Below are positions 48,859 through 60,528 of a stretch of 64,000 bases of DNA, piece after piece. The stretch is taken from contig NC_064820.1 of assembly GCF_024166365.1 (NCBI RefSeq), forward strand, positions 142,868,001 to 142,932,000, given 5' to 3'. Both the position numbers and the translations under genes were made by a program. The notes beneath the pieces are model-generated. The model ran no database searches. It saw only the letters and a program-made list of their open reading frames with translations, and was not told the origin of the DNA. Origin of the DNA: Elephas maximus indicus. Taxonomy: Eukaryota > Chordata > Mammalia > Proboscidea > Elephantidae. Within the stretch, counting starts at the first letter, position 1. Each line of letters starts with the position of its first letter.

Positions 48859-49028
48859 GGAAACCCTGGTGCTGTAGCGGTTAAGAGCTACAGCTGCTAA
48901 TCGGAAGGTCGGCAGTTCAAACCCACCAGGTGCTCCTTGAAAACCCTATGAGGCAGTTCTGTTCTGTCCTATAGGGTCACTGTGAGTCAGGACTGACTTG
49001 ACAGCAATGGGTTTGGTTTTTTTTTTTG
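48859..49028 (+). mobile_element. SINE nested in RTE
   Basis: A well-preserved SINE with T-rich end. Flanks GAAGAAGAGTT (48848-48858) and GAAGAATAATT (49029-49039) match at 9 of 11 positions, as expected for a decayed target-site duplication inside the RTE. Confidence 0.9.
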
Positions 49029-49227
49029 GAAGAATAATTAACGCATTTGAAATACCGTGTTGATGAAGAATATTGATATACCATGGACTGCCAGAAGAAT
49101 GAACAAATCTGTCTTGGAAGAAGTACAACTAGAATGCTCCTTAGAAGTGAAGATGGCAAGACTTTGTCTCACCTACTTTGGACATATTATAAGAGGAACC
49201 AGTCTCTGGAGAAGGCATCATGCTTTG

Positions 49228-49735
49228 TGTCTTAGTCATCTAGTGCTGTTATAACAGAAATACCACAAGTGGATGGCTTTAACAAACAGAAGTTTATTCT
49301 CTCACATTCTAGGAGGGAAAAATAGAAGTCCGAATTCAGGGTATCAGCTCTAGGGGAAGGCTTTCTCTCTGTCAACCCAAGGGGAAGGTCCTTTTCATTA
49401 ATCTTCCCTGGTTGAGAAGCTTCTCAGTGCACGGACCCTGGGTCCAAAGGATGTGTTATTCTCCTGGCTCTCATTTCTTGGTTGTATGAGGTCCCCTTGT
49501 CTCTCCGCTTGCTTCTCTCTTTTCTATCTCAAAAGAGATTGGTTTAAGATACAGCCTAATCTTGTAGATTGAGTCCCGCCTCATTAACACGGTTGCCTCT
49601 AATCCTCCCTTATTAACATCATAGAGATAGGATCTACCACACATAGGAAAATGACATCAGATGATAAAGTGGCGGGCAATCACACAATACCGGGAATCAT
49701 AGTTTAGCTAAGTTGATGGACGTTCTTGGGGGGAC
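49228..49735 (-). mobile_element. MaLR-like solo LTR nested in RTE, antisense
   Basis: Begins 'tgtcttagtcatctagtgct', the complement of the end of the LTR at 38114-38607, and shares its interior ('atgacatcagatgataaag', 'gtagattgagtcccgcctc'). The end near 49735 lacks about the last 17 bases of the family terminus. It lies between RTE blocks that are contiguous in other copies. Confidence 0.75.
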
Positions 49736-49750
49736 TACTTGGTAAAGTAG

Positions 49751-50600
49751 TAGTTGTTGTTGCTAGGTGCCGTCGAGTCGGTTCTGACTCATAGCAACCC
49801 TATGCACAACAGAACGAAGCACTGCCCGGTCCTGAGCCATCCTCACAATCGTTGTTATGCTTGAGCTCATTGTTGCAGCCATTGTATCAATCCAACTCGT
49901 TGAGGGTTTTCTTTTCTGCTGACCCTGTACTCTGCCAAGCATGATGTCCTTGTCCAGGGACTGATCCCTCCTGACAACATGTCCAAAGTATGTAAGACGC
50001 AGTCTCGCCATCCTTGCTTCTAAGGAGCATTCTGGTTGTACCTCCTCCAAGACAGATTTGTTCATTCTTTTGGCAGTCCATGGTATATTCAATATTCTTC
50101 GCCAACACCACAATTCAAAGGCATCAATTCTTCTTCAGTCTTCCTTATTCATTGTCCAGCTTTCACATGCATATGGTGCGATTGAAAATACCATGGCTTG
50201 GGTCAGGCGCACCTTAGTCTTCAAGGTGACATCTTTGCTCTTCAACACTTTAAAGAGGTCCTTTGCAGCAGATTTACCCAATGCAACGCGTCTTTTGATT
50301 TCTTGACTGCTGCTTCCATGGCTGTTGATTGTGGATCCAAGTAAGATGAAATCCGTGACAACTTCAATCTTTTCTCCATTTTTCATCATGGTACTCATTA
50401 GTCCAGTTGTGAGGATTTTTGTTTTCTTTATGTTGAAGTGCAATCCATACTGAAGGTCGTGGTCTTTGATCTTCATTAGTAAGTGCTTCAAGTCCTCTTC
50501 ACTTTCAGCAAGCAAGGTTGTGTCATCTGCATAACACAGGTTGTTAATGAATCTTCCTCCAATCCTGATGCCCTGTGCTTCTTCATATAGCCCAGCTATA
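49751..50600 (-). mobile_element. RTE LINE 3' part, antisense, nested with target-site duplication
   Basis: An inverted RTE from the YADD region (complement near 50525) to the full 3' terminus (49751, 'tagttgttgttgctagg'). It is bracketed by an exact 11-bp duplication TGGTAAAGTAG (49740-49750 and 50601-50611), which is RTE sequence of the host copy. The minus-strand frame 50515-50135 (126 codons, ending in a stop at a position shared with the 53 kb copy) is identical to 53408-53788. Confidence 0.93.
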
Positions 50601-50790
50601 TGGTAAAGTAGAGGGTCAGTGAAAAAGGAAGTCCCTCAATGAGATGGATTGATGCAGTGGCTGCAACAATGGGCTCAAGCATAACAACAGTTGTGAGGAT
50701 GGTATAGGACCGTGTGGTGTTTTGTTCTATTGTGCATAGGGTTGCTATGAGTTGGAACCAACTCAAAGGCACCTAAACAACAACAAGTCT

Positions 50791-51837
50791 GGGATTGCTG
50801 CATTTTCAGAATATTGCTTTTCAATGTCATTGAATACTAGTAATCATAAAAGAGTAAACAATAATAGTTTTGATGTCTCTATGCCCCTTCCAAAGAGATA
50901 AAATAGAACATCTGAAGACTAGCACAGTAGATTAAATAGAAGACCTGTGTTGTTAATTTGAATTCTTCCAGAATTTGAATATTTAGAAGGCACTGGACAT
51001 GTTGATTATCACCAATTAGCAATTTGTGTGAGCCAGGCCAGCATGCGATTCAGCCATTTTTGTGTTCATCTCTCCACCCCTGCCACACATCTCTGCTGGT
51101 CTACATGAATGTTTTCAAGTGTTTGAAGTCTGAGAAAAACATGATCCCGATTTGACTCCTCTCAATATTATCACAATTGTAAATTTTGTTGTCTTGGGAT
51201 ATACCTAGAGGTTTGACATCAGTTCAGTGTTGCTAATGGAAAATATTATTTACACAAGACTTTTTCCTGTCTGCATTCAGCCATGTAGAAATACACTGTC
51301 ATCTAAATGCTAAAAGATGCTGATCTGAAGTAGAAGCTGTTGGCTGGAATTGGTGCCAGTCAGATGAGAATAAACTGCCAAGGAAGACAGTGGAGTGAAA
51401 AGTGATAGTTTGTCCCACCCCCTTATCTTAACTATGTCAAGAGATGTGGGAATGAAGGGGAAGTGTATTCCTCCAAGTATGACAAATGGCCAGACCCTCC
51501 CAGGAGGAGGGACTTGAAGCAGAAGCTATTAGCTAGGAAATCAGGAGATCTTTGTGAATACCTGAATCTAGGTTTTATCCAGGGATAGAGGCCTGCAATA
51601 TGGTACAGATGACACACAGGCACAGGACAGAAAATGGGCTTCTGTGCTGCTCACATGTAAGTTTGTAATGATGACGTAGTCCAGTTTGGCCTGCACTTAC
51701 CATAATAATTTTTATATACCTATTTTAAATTGAAGTGATTGTAAATCAAAAGCATAGATATGAAGAATGGATAATTTTCTCAATTTAAATAGATAGATGG
51801 ATAGCTGCCTGCTAGCCTAAAAATAGAAAGAATGGTG
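50791..51837. other. Unassigned DNA between inverted RTE copies
   Basis: No gene or transposon recognised. It forms the spacer of the inverted RTE pair. Confidence 0.4.
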
Positions 51838-54172
51838 GAGATCGAATGATAGAATTTTGCAAGACCAACGACTCTTCATTGCAAATACCTTCTTTCACCA
51901 ACATAAACAGTAACTATACACATGGACCTCGCCAGATGGAACACACAGAAATCAAATTGACTATACCCGTGGAAAGAGACAATGGAAAAGCTCAATATCA
52001 TCAGTCAGAACAAGGCCAGGGGCTGACTGTGGAACAGACAATCAATCGCTCATATGCAAGTTCAAGCTTAAACTGAAGAAAGTCAGAGCAAGCCCACGAG
52101 AGCCAAAATATGACCTTGAGTATATCCCACCTGAATTTAAAGACCACCTCAAGAATAGATTTGCCGCATTGAACACTAGTGACCAAAGACCTGACAAGTT
52201 GTGGAGTGACATCAAGGACATCAACCATGAAGAAAGCAAGAGGTCACTGAAAAGACAGGAAAGAAAGAAAAGACCAAGACGGATGTCAGAGGAGACTCTA
52301 AAATTTGCTCTTGAGCATCGAGCAGCTAAAGCAAAAGGAAGAATTCATGAAACAAAAGAACTGAAAAGATTTCAAAGGGCGTCTCGAGAAGACAAAGTAA
52401 AGTATTATAATGACATGTGCAAAGAGCTGGAGATGGAAAAGCAAAAGGGAAGAACACACTCGGCGTTTCTCAAGCTGAAAGAACTGAAGAAAAAATTCAA
52501 GCCTTGAGTTGCAATAGTGAAGGATTCCATGGGGGAAATATTAAACGACACAAGAAGCATCAAAAGAAGATGGAAGGAATACACAGAGTCACTATACCAA
52601 AAGGAATTAGTCGATGTTCAATCGTTTCAAGCTGTGGCATATGATCAGGAACCAATGGTACTGAAGGAAGAAGTATAAGCTGCTCTGAAAGCACCGGCAA
52701 AAAACAAGGCTCCGGGAATTGATGGAATATCAATTGAGATGTTTCAACAAACAAATGCAGCGTGGGAGGTGCTCACTCGTCTATGCCAAGAAATATGGAA
52801 GAGAGCTTCCTGGCCAACCAGCTGGAAGAGATCCATATTTATGCCCATTCCCAAGAAAGGTGATCCAACCGAATGTGGAAATTATAGAACAATATCATTA
52901 ACATCACACGCAAGCAAAATTTTGCTGAAGATCATTCAAAAACGGCTGCAGCAGTATATCAACATGGAACTGCCAAAAATTCAGGCCGGTTTCAGAAGAG
53001 GACATGGAACCAGGGATATCATTGCTGATGTCAGATGGATCCTGGCCAAAAGCAGAGAATACCAGAAGGATGTTTACTTGTGTTTTATTGACTATGCAAA
53101 GGCATTCTACTGTGTGGATCGTAATAAACTGTGGATAACATTGCGAAGAATGGGAATTCCAGAACACTTAATTGTGCTCATGAGGAAGCTTTACATAGAT
53201 CAAGAGGTAGTTGTTCAGACAGAACAAGGGGATACTGACTGGTTTAAAGTCAGGAAAGGTGTGCGTCAGGGTTGCATTCTTTCACCATACCTATTCAATC
53301 TGTATGCTGAGCAAATGATCTGAGGAGCTGGACTATATGAAGAAGCACAGGGCATCAGGATTGGAGGAAGATTCATTAACAACCTGTGTTATGCAGATGA
53401 CACAACCTTGCTTGCTGAAAGTGAAGAGGACTTGAAGCACTTACTAATGAAGATCAAAGACCACGACCTTCAGTATGGATTGCACTTCAACATAAAGAAA
53501 ACAAAAATCCTCACAACTGGACTAATGAGTACCATGATGAAAAATGGAGAAAAGATTGAAGTTGTCACGGATTTCATCTTACTTGGATCCACAATCAACA
53601 GCCATGGAAGCAGCAGTCAAGAAATCAAAAGACGCGTTGCATTGGGTAAATCTGCTGCAAAGGACCTCTTTAAAGTGTTGAAGAGCAAAGATGTCACCTT
53701 GAAGACTAAGGTGCGCCTGACCCAAGCCATGGTATTTTCAATCGCACCATATGCATGTGAAAGCTGGACAATGAATAAGGAAGACTGAAGAAGAATTGAT
53801 GCCTTTGAATTGTGGTGTTGGTGAAGAATATTGAATATACCATGGACTGCCAAAAGAACGAACAAATCTGTCTTGGAGGAAGTACAGCCAGAATGCTCCT
53901 TAGAAGCAAGGATGGCGAGACTGCGTCTTACATACTTTGGACATGTTGTCAGGAGGGATCAGCCCCTGGAGAAAGACATCATGCTTGGCAGAGTACAGGG
54001 TCAGCGGAAAAGGGGAAGACCCTCAACGAGGTGGATTGACACAGTGGCTGCAACAATGAGCTCAAGCATAACAACGATTGTGAGGATGGCTCAGGACCAG
54101 GCAATGCTTTGTTCTGTTGTGCACGGTGTCGCTATGAGTCAGAACCGACTCAACGGCACCTAACAACAACAA
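51838..54172 (+). mobile_element. RTE (BovB-like) LINE, longest copy
   Basis: It runs from the C-terminal part of the endonuclease region (about 51838-52110) through the connector (52110-52680), reverse transcriptase (52680-53410 and beyond) and C-terminal region to the complete 3' terminus (CGGCACCTAACAACAACAAC, 54153-54172). It is 5'-truncated, lacking most of the endonuclease and 5' untranslated region. A functional element would copy its RNA at a nicked target. This one cannot, because of stops and truncation. It could have acted as a source of 3' sequence recognised by SINE RNAs. Confidence 0.93.
52169..53788 (+). pseudogene. RTE ORF2 (endonuclease/reverse transcriptase) remnant
   Basis: Three large open pieces remain: 52169-52507 (basic connector), 52739-53323 (reverse transcriptase) and 53408-53788. 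RT landmarks are KNKAPGIDGISIEMFQQ (from 52703), IPKKGDPTECGNYRTISL (52847), motif A 'CFIDYAKAFYCVDRNKLW' near 53080, 'KVRKGVRQGCILSPYLFNLY' near 53250, and the catalytic YADD box at about 53391-53402. Breaks are stops near 52505, 52676, 53321 and 53786. Compared with the copy at 38.6 kb, those at 53321 and 53786 sit where a CGA or similar codon would be, consistent with CpG decay. Confidence 0.85.
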
Positions 54173-54717
54173 CAGCGTAAAAATGAGTATTCGAATTTCA
54201 CTATCTGAATAAATGGTCCGACTGAGCATATAAAGTAGCAGATCATCGATCATTTAATCAAAAGGTGACAGATGTAAGATAAAGAAGTTTATAAAAACTA
54301 CACAGTTTAGTACAAGAAAAGGAAGATGAGGTGAGCTTATAACAGAAAGGAAGACTAACAGAAAAACAGATCAGAAAATACTCAAGAACACTTGAGAAAC
54401 TAAAAATCAACCAGGCAAAGCATTCTATATCTAGTGTATTTTGATATTCACTGGGAAGAATAATTGATGTGACTGATGACCTAAATAATTAAAAAGTTAC
54501 ATAAAATTGTGAGGTTAAAAAAGTCAGGGACAAAAGTAAAATAATAGCTAAAATATGAAGTATCTAGACTTCAGAGACTCAGTAAATCATTTTAACTGTG
54601 CATCTACCATTGATGGAAAAGGTATTGCAATTCTAGTGGTGAAAATCAAGTTATTGAAGGAAATCCATCAGTTATTATATGTTTTTGTGATTTGAAGGGA
54701 ATTAAACAGGCACAAAA
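54173..54717. other. Unassigned AT-rich DNA
   Basis: No recognised feature. Confidence 0.4.
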
Positions 54718-55311
54718 GAAGCCCTGGTGGTGCTAATAGGGCCGGATTAAGGCATGCGAGGGCCCTAAACATTGATAATCTGTGGTGCCCCCTTCTCTGC
54801 TTACTCATGCATTTGAACAGGATATGTGAGTTATATATATATACATGTATATGTATGTGTGTGTGTGTCTAAGCTATTCATGATAACTTCTTTTTAAATG
54901 TGACTATGATATTAATCCATTAAACATAAAAGTGGCATATACCATTTTATCAGAATGAGATGGACTGAATTATAACATTTTTAGTGGATGTGGGGTGCTA
55001 ATATTTTTACTGTGTATTACATTTTCTACAAAAAGAATATTCCACATATTCTACAAAAAAGAAAATGAGTCAGTGAGCTTGGTTGTTTCAACAATCAATG
55101 TAAAGTTCTATTGATCTCCCACAACAAAAAATTGACTTTCACAAATTTTGCTTTAAACAGCTCATACTTCAATTTTGATGCTTGCTTTGTAATATATGCT
55201 GTAATTATAAATGAACAAATGAAAGATGTCATAAATGAAAATTTAATGATTAGAAAACAAATTTACAGCAAATTACTATATTTTATTTAAGGTAGATCTT
55301 TCATCACTAAC

Positions 55312-55482
55312 AAACCGTGGTGGCGTAGTGTTTAAGTGCTACGGCTGCTAACCAAAGGGTCAGCAGTTTGAATCCACCAGGCGCTCCTTGGAAACTCTAT
55401 GGGGCAGTTCTATTCTGTCCTATAGGGTCGCTATGAGTCGGAATCGACTCAACGGCACTGGGTTTGGTTTTTTTTTTTTTGG
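55312..55482 (+). mobile_element. SINE nested in hAT element
   Basis: Well-preserved short-subtype SINE. Flanks TTCATCACTAAC (55300-55311) and TTCATCTCTAAC (55483-55494) agree at 11 of 12 bases, a clear target-site duplication. Confidence 0.95.
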
Positions 55483-55559
55483 TTCATCTCTAACATGTTA
55501 TAATTAAAAACATATCTTTCTATTCTTTGCTTTTACAAATTCTAGTGTTTGCATTTTGT

Positions 55560-57233
55560 TGGCGAGGTTTTCAACTTCTCTTTGGTATCTCCTTTTTTGT
55601 GGCTGGTCTTAAGCAATATTTTCTAAGCCACCTAGAATCTAAGTGTACAACTCCAGGATGGTACTTGTTGCTACAGCATACTTTTCCCAATGTGTATTAG
55701 AAAGACATTTTAACTCTTGATCGTTCCCTAAATATGTTTTAAGAACTGCCTATCATTTAGTAGAGGTGGCAAAAAATGTGTAAAGTAACTAACAGTAGAA
55801 AAAAAAAAAATCAACTGCTTCTGGACAACAATCTACTGCACTGTGTCCTACAAGATTAAGTGAATCTGCGATACATGGCATATTCATTACGTTCTAAAAT
55901 TTTCTGTTGCGTGCCTTTATAACACCCTGACGTACTGGCAGCATTGTCATAGGACTGGCCTCCACACGTAGAAAAAATCAATTTTGCAAACTTCACATAG
56001 TGAAATACTTGATCTACAATTTCTTCACTGGTTGTGACTTTTTAAGCTAGTAAATGTGATAAATCGCTTGACAGGTTTTCCATCTGTTGGAGGCATGTAT
56101 ATTAAAACAATACGTAGCTGATTTGTATGAGAAATACCAGGAGTAGAATCTACAAACTGAAATATAGAGCTATACTTATTTCACTGAAAATAGTTGATTG
56201 AACTTCATCACTTATTAAGTTTATTAATTTTTCACACATTGTTTTTAGACATATATGATGGGTTACCCTTTCTTGTGTTATGATATTTCGAGATGTGACT
56301 GCTTAAAATGAATCAATGAGCAACAAGTTCAAGTAAAACCCCCAAATTTCCATTTTTGTAGGGACCCAAACACTTCATTTCTTCCCAGAAAGATAGTCCA
56401 CATTCAGCAGTTGTTATAATGACAGCAACAACACATTGCAAAACTTCTTTCCAGTACTGATATTCTTCATTAATTTTGTGTTTCCAGTTCGTGAGTTAAG
56501 CCAAAACCATATCTTCAGTTTAAATATGACAACATACAATCTCTGTGAATTGAACTGTTTTCATGCTTATCAATTATATTTAAGTTGTGCCAATCACTAA
56601 ATCCATCTGTAGCAAATGAAGAATTAAATGATTTTGGACTGAATATTTACAAACAATACATTGAGTCAACTGATAGAGAATATAGTAGCCACCTCTTTTA
56701 ATTTTCACCATTTAGCTTTGCATCCTAGAAATATATTCTGGTTACAGAACCTTGTTTGTTTGCCATCCAGAAATTTTGGGCACAAATTTTCAGATTGTTC
56801 ACTGTGATGTTGATAATCACTTGGCCCTTTTTCAGTCCAATAATTATACGTCATTGCGAGAAACATTATTCCACAAACCAAGATCTGTATTTTTGTTATT
56901 TACGGGGTCTGCAGATGTGACAGTTTCTAATTCTAAAATAATTTCATTTTCTATACCATTATTATTATTATTATTATTTTTACTACGGCAAGGAATGGAT
57001 GCAGGATTTGGAACAAATTCTGTTACGTATGTGTTGCTTTTAGTAATTTCAGCACTAGGAGTTCTAGTACAATGATTTGCATCCATTAAACTTGAGCATT
57101 CAATGGAAGAAGTCTTTCCTGATTCATTACATTTTAAAAAGGAAGTTAATTTTGGAATTGTCTTTAGGGATTCACAAATCCTATTTTTATCTCTGTGAGC
57201 TTTCATTTTTGCGCTCCATTTAGTTGTTGCCAT
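55560..57233 (-). pseudogene. hAT transposase / ZMYM1-like pseudogene
   Basis: An intact 129-codon N-terminal frame runs 57233-56844: a basic start, PKLTSFLKC block, a run of seven Asn from (ATT)n at about 56959-56985, and DLGLWNNVSRNDV. Downstream, broken pieces keep the order of the DUF4371/hAT core: 'GPSDYQHHSEQ' (about 56830), 'YWKEVLQCVVAVI' (56460), 'LSFWEEMKCLGPYKNGNLG' (56395), 'VDSTPGISHTNQLRIVLI' (56145), 'DGKPVKRFITF' (56080), 'GGQSYDNAAS' (55960), 'LNLVGHS' and 'CCPEAVDFF' (55855-55810). Several frameshifts and stops separate the pieces (near 56310, 56240, 56150 and 56030). It encodes no functional transposase. Confidence 0.85.
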
Positions 57234-58196
57234 TTCATTTTACCTGGATTTAAAATTATGTCACTTTTTAAATTTGGTTCTATTGTTGCAAATAAACTTG
57301 AATAATTGAAAATAAATTTATAAAATAAAATTTACATTTGAATTTGGACGTTAACACAAAAATTTATATTTGAAAACTAGTAAGCAAAAAAAAATGATTT
57401 GGAACATGTAATTTTGTTCTTCAGGCCTCAGATAGTCAAAAGAAATAGTACTTAAAAGGAAGGCATTCAGAAATAATTTCATGCCTTCATCATACGATGT
57501 TTGTTGGCGTGCCCCTCTTAGATCTCTATGAGTGTTTTTCATCTTGAAATAACACTTAAAAGCTTGCACTCTCACTTTTTGTCCTTTGATGCTGCACCTT
57601 CACAATTATTGGACTACTGCTGATACCAGACAGGGGCAAGAGTGCTTGAAGAGAGTATGATACAAATACAAGGGTATGCTCAACATGGAGATGCATTTTG
57701 GTTCACTTTGTGCAGGACCAGATATGTCATGAGTCTCTTAATTATAGTACCGATGGTACATTCCTATGTGGTCAACAAGAGAGAACTGAATGTGAGATTA
57801 TACCTAACTGCTCCAGAATGAAAAGGAAAATATAGTTGTTATTGTATACGAAATTTATAAAATGATATCAGTGTCATTCAGTGTCCTGCCCATTCCCTTC
57901 CACTGTGGTACGTGCTTTTCCTTGCATCCCGTCTGCTTGGTATCCTGTTTTTGCTTTGGACAACTGCTGCCCCTGTTTTGTTGGTGCCCTAAGTACGCGC
58001 TTACTTTGCTTATTTGGTAATCCATTCGTGGCTGCTAACCAAAAGGTCAGTGGTTCAAACCCAAGAGCCACTCCGCAGGAGAAAGAGGAGAGCTTGCTTC
58101 CATAAAGATTTCAGCCTAGGAAACCCTAAGGGGCAGTTCTGCTCTGTCCTATATACTATCAGTCGGAATCAACTTGACCAAAATGGGTTTTTTAAA

Positions 58197-59788
58197 TAGG
58201 CACAAATTAAAGAAAAGCCACACATGTGAATGTTAAAGGAATTATTAAAATGTATTTGTAACAAAAGGCATAAGGTCACTGGACTGGAGCATTGGGAGCC
58301 ATTTCTTTGGAGTATCACCTAAGATCAGGGATGGCAGCTCTGTATACCGCCTAGGACAGCTGCAGGGGCAGGAACAATTCCCATGAGAAATGACTATCAA
58401 TGTTTTGTTTGGTTCTCAGATTGCAAAATAGGGACTATGCTTTCATCACATGTCAGGTTATCGTGCACAATCAATAGTCTGTAGATCTCTAACAGCCTTT
58501 GCATTAGGAATATGCAGCGTACATTCCAGGAGGACAACTACAAAACCAACCCAGCAGCAGAGCCAGCTTCAGGAAGCAGAATCACCACACAATGCTTGCC
58601 CAGATAATCACAGTTAAAACCCCTTTGTAAAAAGTTGTCTAGTTTGGTGCTGAAGAAATAAATGCTGTTCGTTGTAACTTCCAGGGGTGTTGGCTTATCT
58701 TCATAAAGATATGGCATAGATGTTTAAATTACACCTTATATATAAGAAAAATTTGTACATACAATTGAAAATGATACTTTGTTAGTTGTCATGGACGATT
58801 TCCAAACAAAAATATGCCCAGCTATGAGAATGTAGTTACAAAAAAGATATTGGCTAAACAACCACAGAAAGACAAAGAAGAAAAAGAAAACACTAGAAGA
58901 TATACAGAACACGGTATGGTAGTTGGGTGCCTTGGAGGTGGGATAGACTGGGAGTACTGTAGAGGGGAGGGGTTTGAGGCTGGGGCCAATGGTCAAATAG
59001 GACTTTAGCTTTATTAAAAAAAAAAAAAAAAATGCCATGAGAAGGACATCATGTATTTTTTATATAATTAATATAAGTAGATGAAAAACAGCTATTAAGT
59101 ATATTCTGACAGATGTATAATGTGTTAAACTAGATAACAGAGAAAAAATATTGCAATATCTGTTGTGGGGGGAAAAAAAAAACACACGCACATAACCACA
59201 CTTACTGAAGTTCTGTTCCCCTGAACAACAGAACGGTCCTGAGAATACACATAGAATGATGGTGCTGGAAATACACTGAAAAACATAGAATGAGAAGAAT
59301 CAGAGTGTAGTTTGTTATCCGACAACGTGAGATCCAACTCACATATATGAGTTAAACATCTCAGGACAATAAGGGGCATTGTGTCTTAGCCAAACGAGTT
59401 AGTGCTTCAGGAAACCCAGCTGAGTTGGTACTTTAGGATACTCTCAGATCATCAGGCAAAAAAAAAATCAAAATGCCCAGCAATAAACAATTTCAAGGAA
59501 GACAAAATGCTAAAGAATCAACAAACACCTATTACTGATATTGGAAAAAAATAAGCTCAAACCACTGAGCCCATATGGGTGAATAAGGGGTGTAATATTC
59601 ATGTGTGAAGGCTGCAGATTGTTATTTTTACAGAGCATTTGGCCAGAGTTTAAGAGTAGATAAAGCAATAAAACTTTTTGCTTGTGTGACCTGCATACAT
59701 TTATTTCCCCTATGCTTACTCATATACCCTTGTAGTCATTTCCTGTATCCTCTCTGTTGTCTTCTTCCTCCTTTTTCTTGTTAATTCT
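58197..59788. other. Unassigned DNA
   Basis: No gene recognised. A-runs at 59013-59031 and T/A-rich text suggest decayed retroposons, but no family could be assigned. Confidence 0.4.
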
Positions 59789-60478
59789 CATTATTAGGCG
59801 TCGTTAAGTCAATTTCGACTTACAGCGACCCTATGTACAACAGAACAAAAATGCTGCCTGGTCCTACGCCATCCTCACAATCGTTGCTATGCTTGAGCCC
59901 ATATTTGCAGGCATTGTGTCAGTCCGTCTTGCTGAGGTCTTCCTATCTTTCTCTGACCCTCTACTTTACCAAGCATGATGTCCTCCTCCAGGGACTGGTC
60001 CATCCTAACAATGTGTCCAAAGTAAGTGGGACAAAGTCTCACCATCCTTGCTTGTAATGAGCGTTCTGGCTGTACTTCTTCCAGGACAGATTTGTTCATT
60101 CTTCTGGTAGTCCATTCAATATTTTCCACAAACACCATAATTGAAAGGCATCAATTCTTCTTCAGTCTTCCATATTCATTGCCCAGCTTTTGCACGCATA
60201 TAAGGTGATTGAAGATTATGACTTACATCAGGTGCACCTTAGTCCTCAAATTGACATCTTTGCTTTTTTTTTTTAACATTTTAAAAAGATCTATTGCAGC
60301 AGATTTGCCCAGTGCAATATGTTGTTTGATTTCTTGACTGCTGGGATTTCTCGACTGCTGTTTCCATGGGTGTTGATTTAGATCCAAGTAAAATGAAATC
60401 CTTGACAACTTCAATCTTTTCTGTGTTTATGGAGATGTTGCTTGTTGGTCCAGTTGTAAAGATTTTTGTTTTCTTTTT
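59789..60478 (-). mobile_element. RTE LINE 3' fragment, antisense
   Basis: 3' terminus at 59789 ('attattaggcgtcgttaag'), then 'ccaagcatgatgtcctcctcc', 'tgttcattcttctggtagtcc', 'gatccaagtaaaatgaaatcc' and 'gttggtccagttgtaaag'. It is 5'-truncated and diverged, with a T-run insertion near 60265. Confidence 0.88.
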
Positions 60479-60528
60479 CTAAATGTATTAAAATTCTAGA
60501 GAAGACGAAAATTCTGCTGCTAATAGTA

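Larger units (their letters stand above)
48751..50790 (+). mobile_element. RTE LINE 3' end (host of three nested insertions)
   Basis: A 5'-truncated RTE starts near 48751 ('agatgtcactttgaggacta') and ends near 50790 ('ggcacctaaacaacaacaag'). Its own sequence survives in four blocks: 48751-48858, 49029-49227, 49736-49750 and 50601-50790. They are separated by a SINE, an antisense LTR and an antisense RTE copy. Joined in order, these blocks follow the same sequence order as the copy at 53690-54172. Non-coding remnant. Confidence 0.85.
54737..58022 (-). mobile_element. hAT-superfamily DNA transposon (Tip100/ZMYM-like), degraded
   Basis: Left end TAGGGCCGGATTAAGGCATG (54737), followed by GGGCCCTAAAC. 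The right end read inward on the minus strand is GGATTACCAAATAAGC, then GCGCGTACTTAGGGCACC (about 58022-57980). Both share the GG(C)CGGATTA...TTAGGGC(C)C plan typical of Tip100-like hAT ends, though the right end has lost its outermost bases. A transposase-derived reading frame lies on the minus strand between 57233 and about 55560. A SINE interrupts it at 55312-55482. Sequence left of 55300 is AT-rich without a recognised coding part. Confidence 0.75.
54718..58196 (+). mobile_element. SINE split in two by a hAT transposon
   Basis: The SINE's first 19 or so bases (GAAGCCCTGGTGGTGC, from 54718) lie left of the hAT element. The rest resumes at 58023 ('attcgtggctgctaaccaaaaggtcagtggttcaaaccc') and runs to the usual tail ('cagtcggaatcaacttgacc') ending near 58196. 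The two halves meet at nearly adjacent positions of the SINE head; about ten bases are missing or altered at the junction. The SINE was therefore in place before the DNA transposon. Confidence 0.75.

Noticed and set aside
49751..50790. Twin-priming (5' inversion of a single RTE insertion) as the cause of the inverted junction near 50.6 kb
   Set aside because: Both the inverted and the direct part contain the RTE 3' terminus, and the inverted part has its own exact target duplication, so they are separate insertions.
56752..57075. 107-codon plus-strand open frame
   Set aside because: It is a shadow of the hAT transposase frame on the opposite strand.
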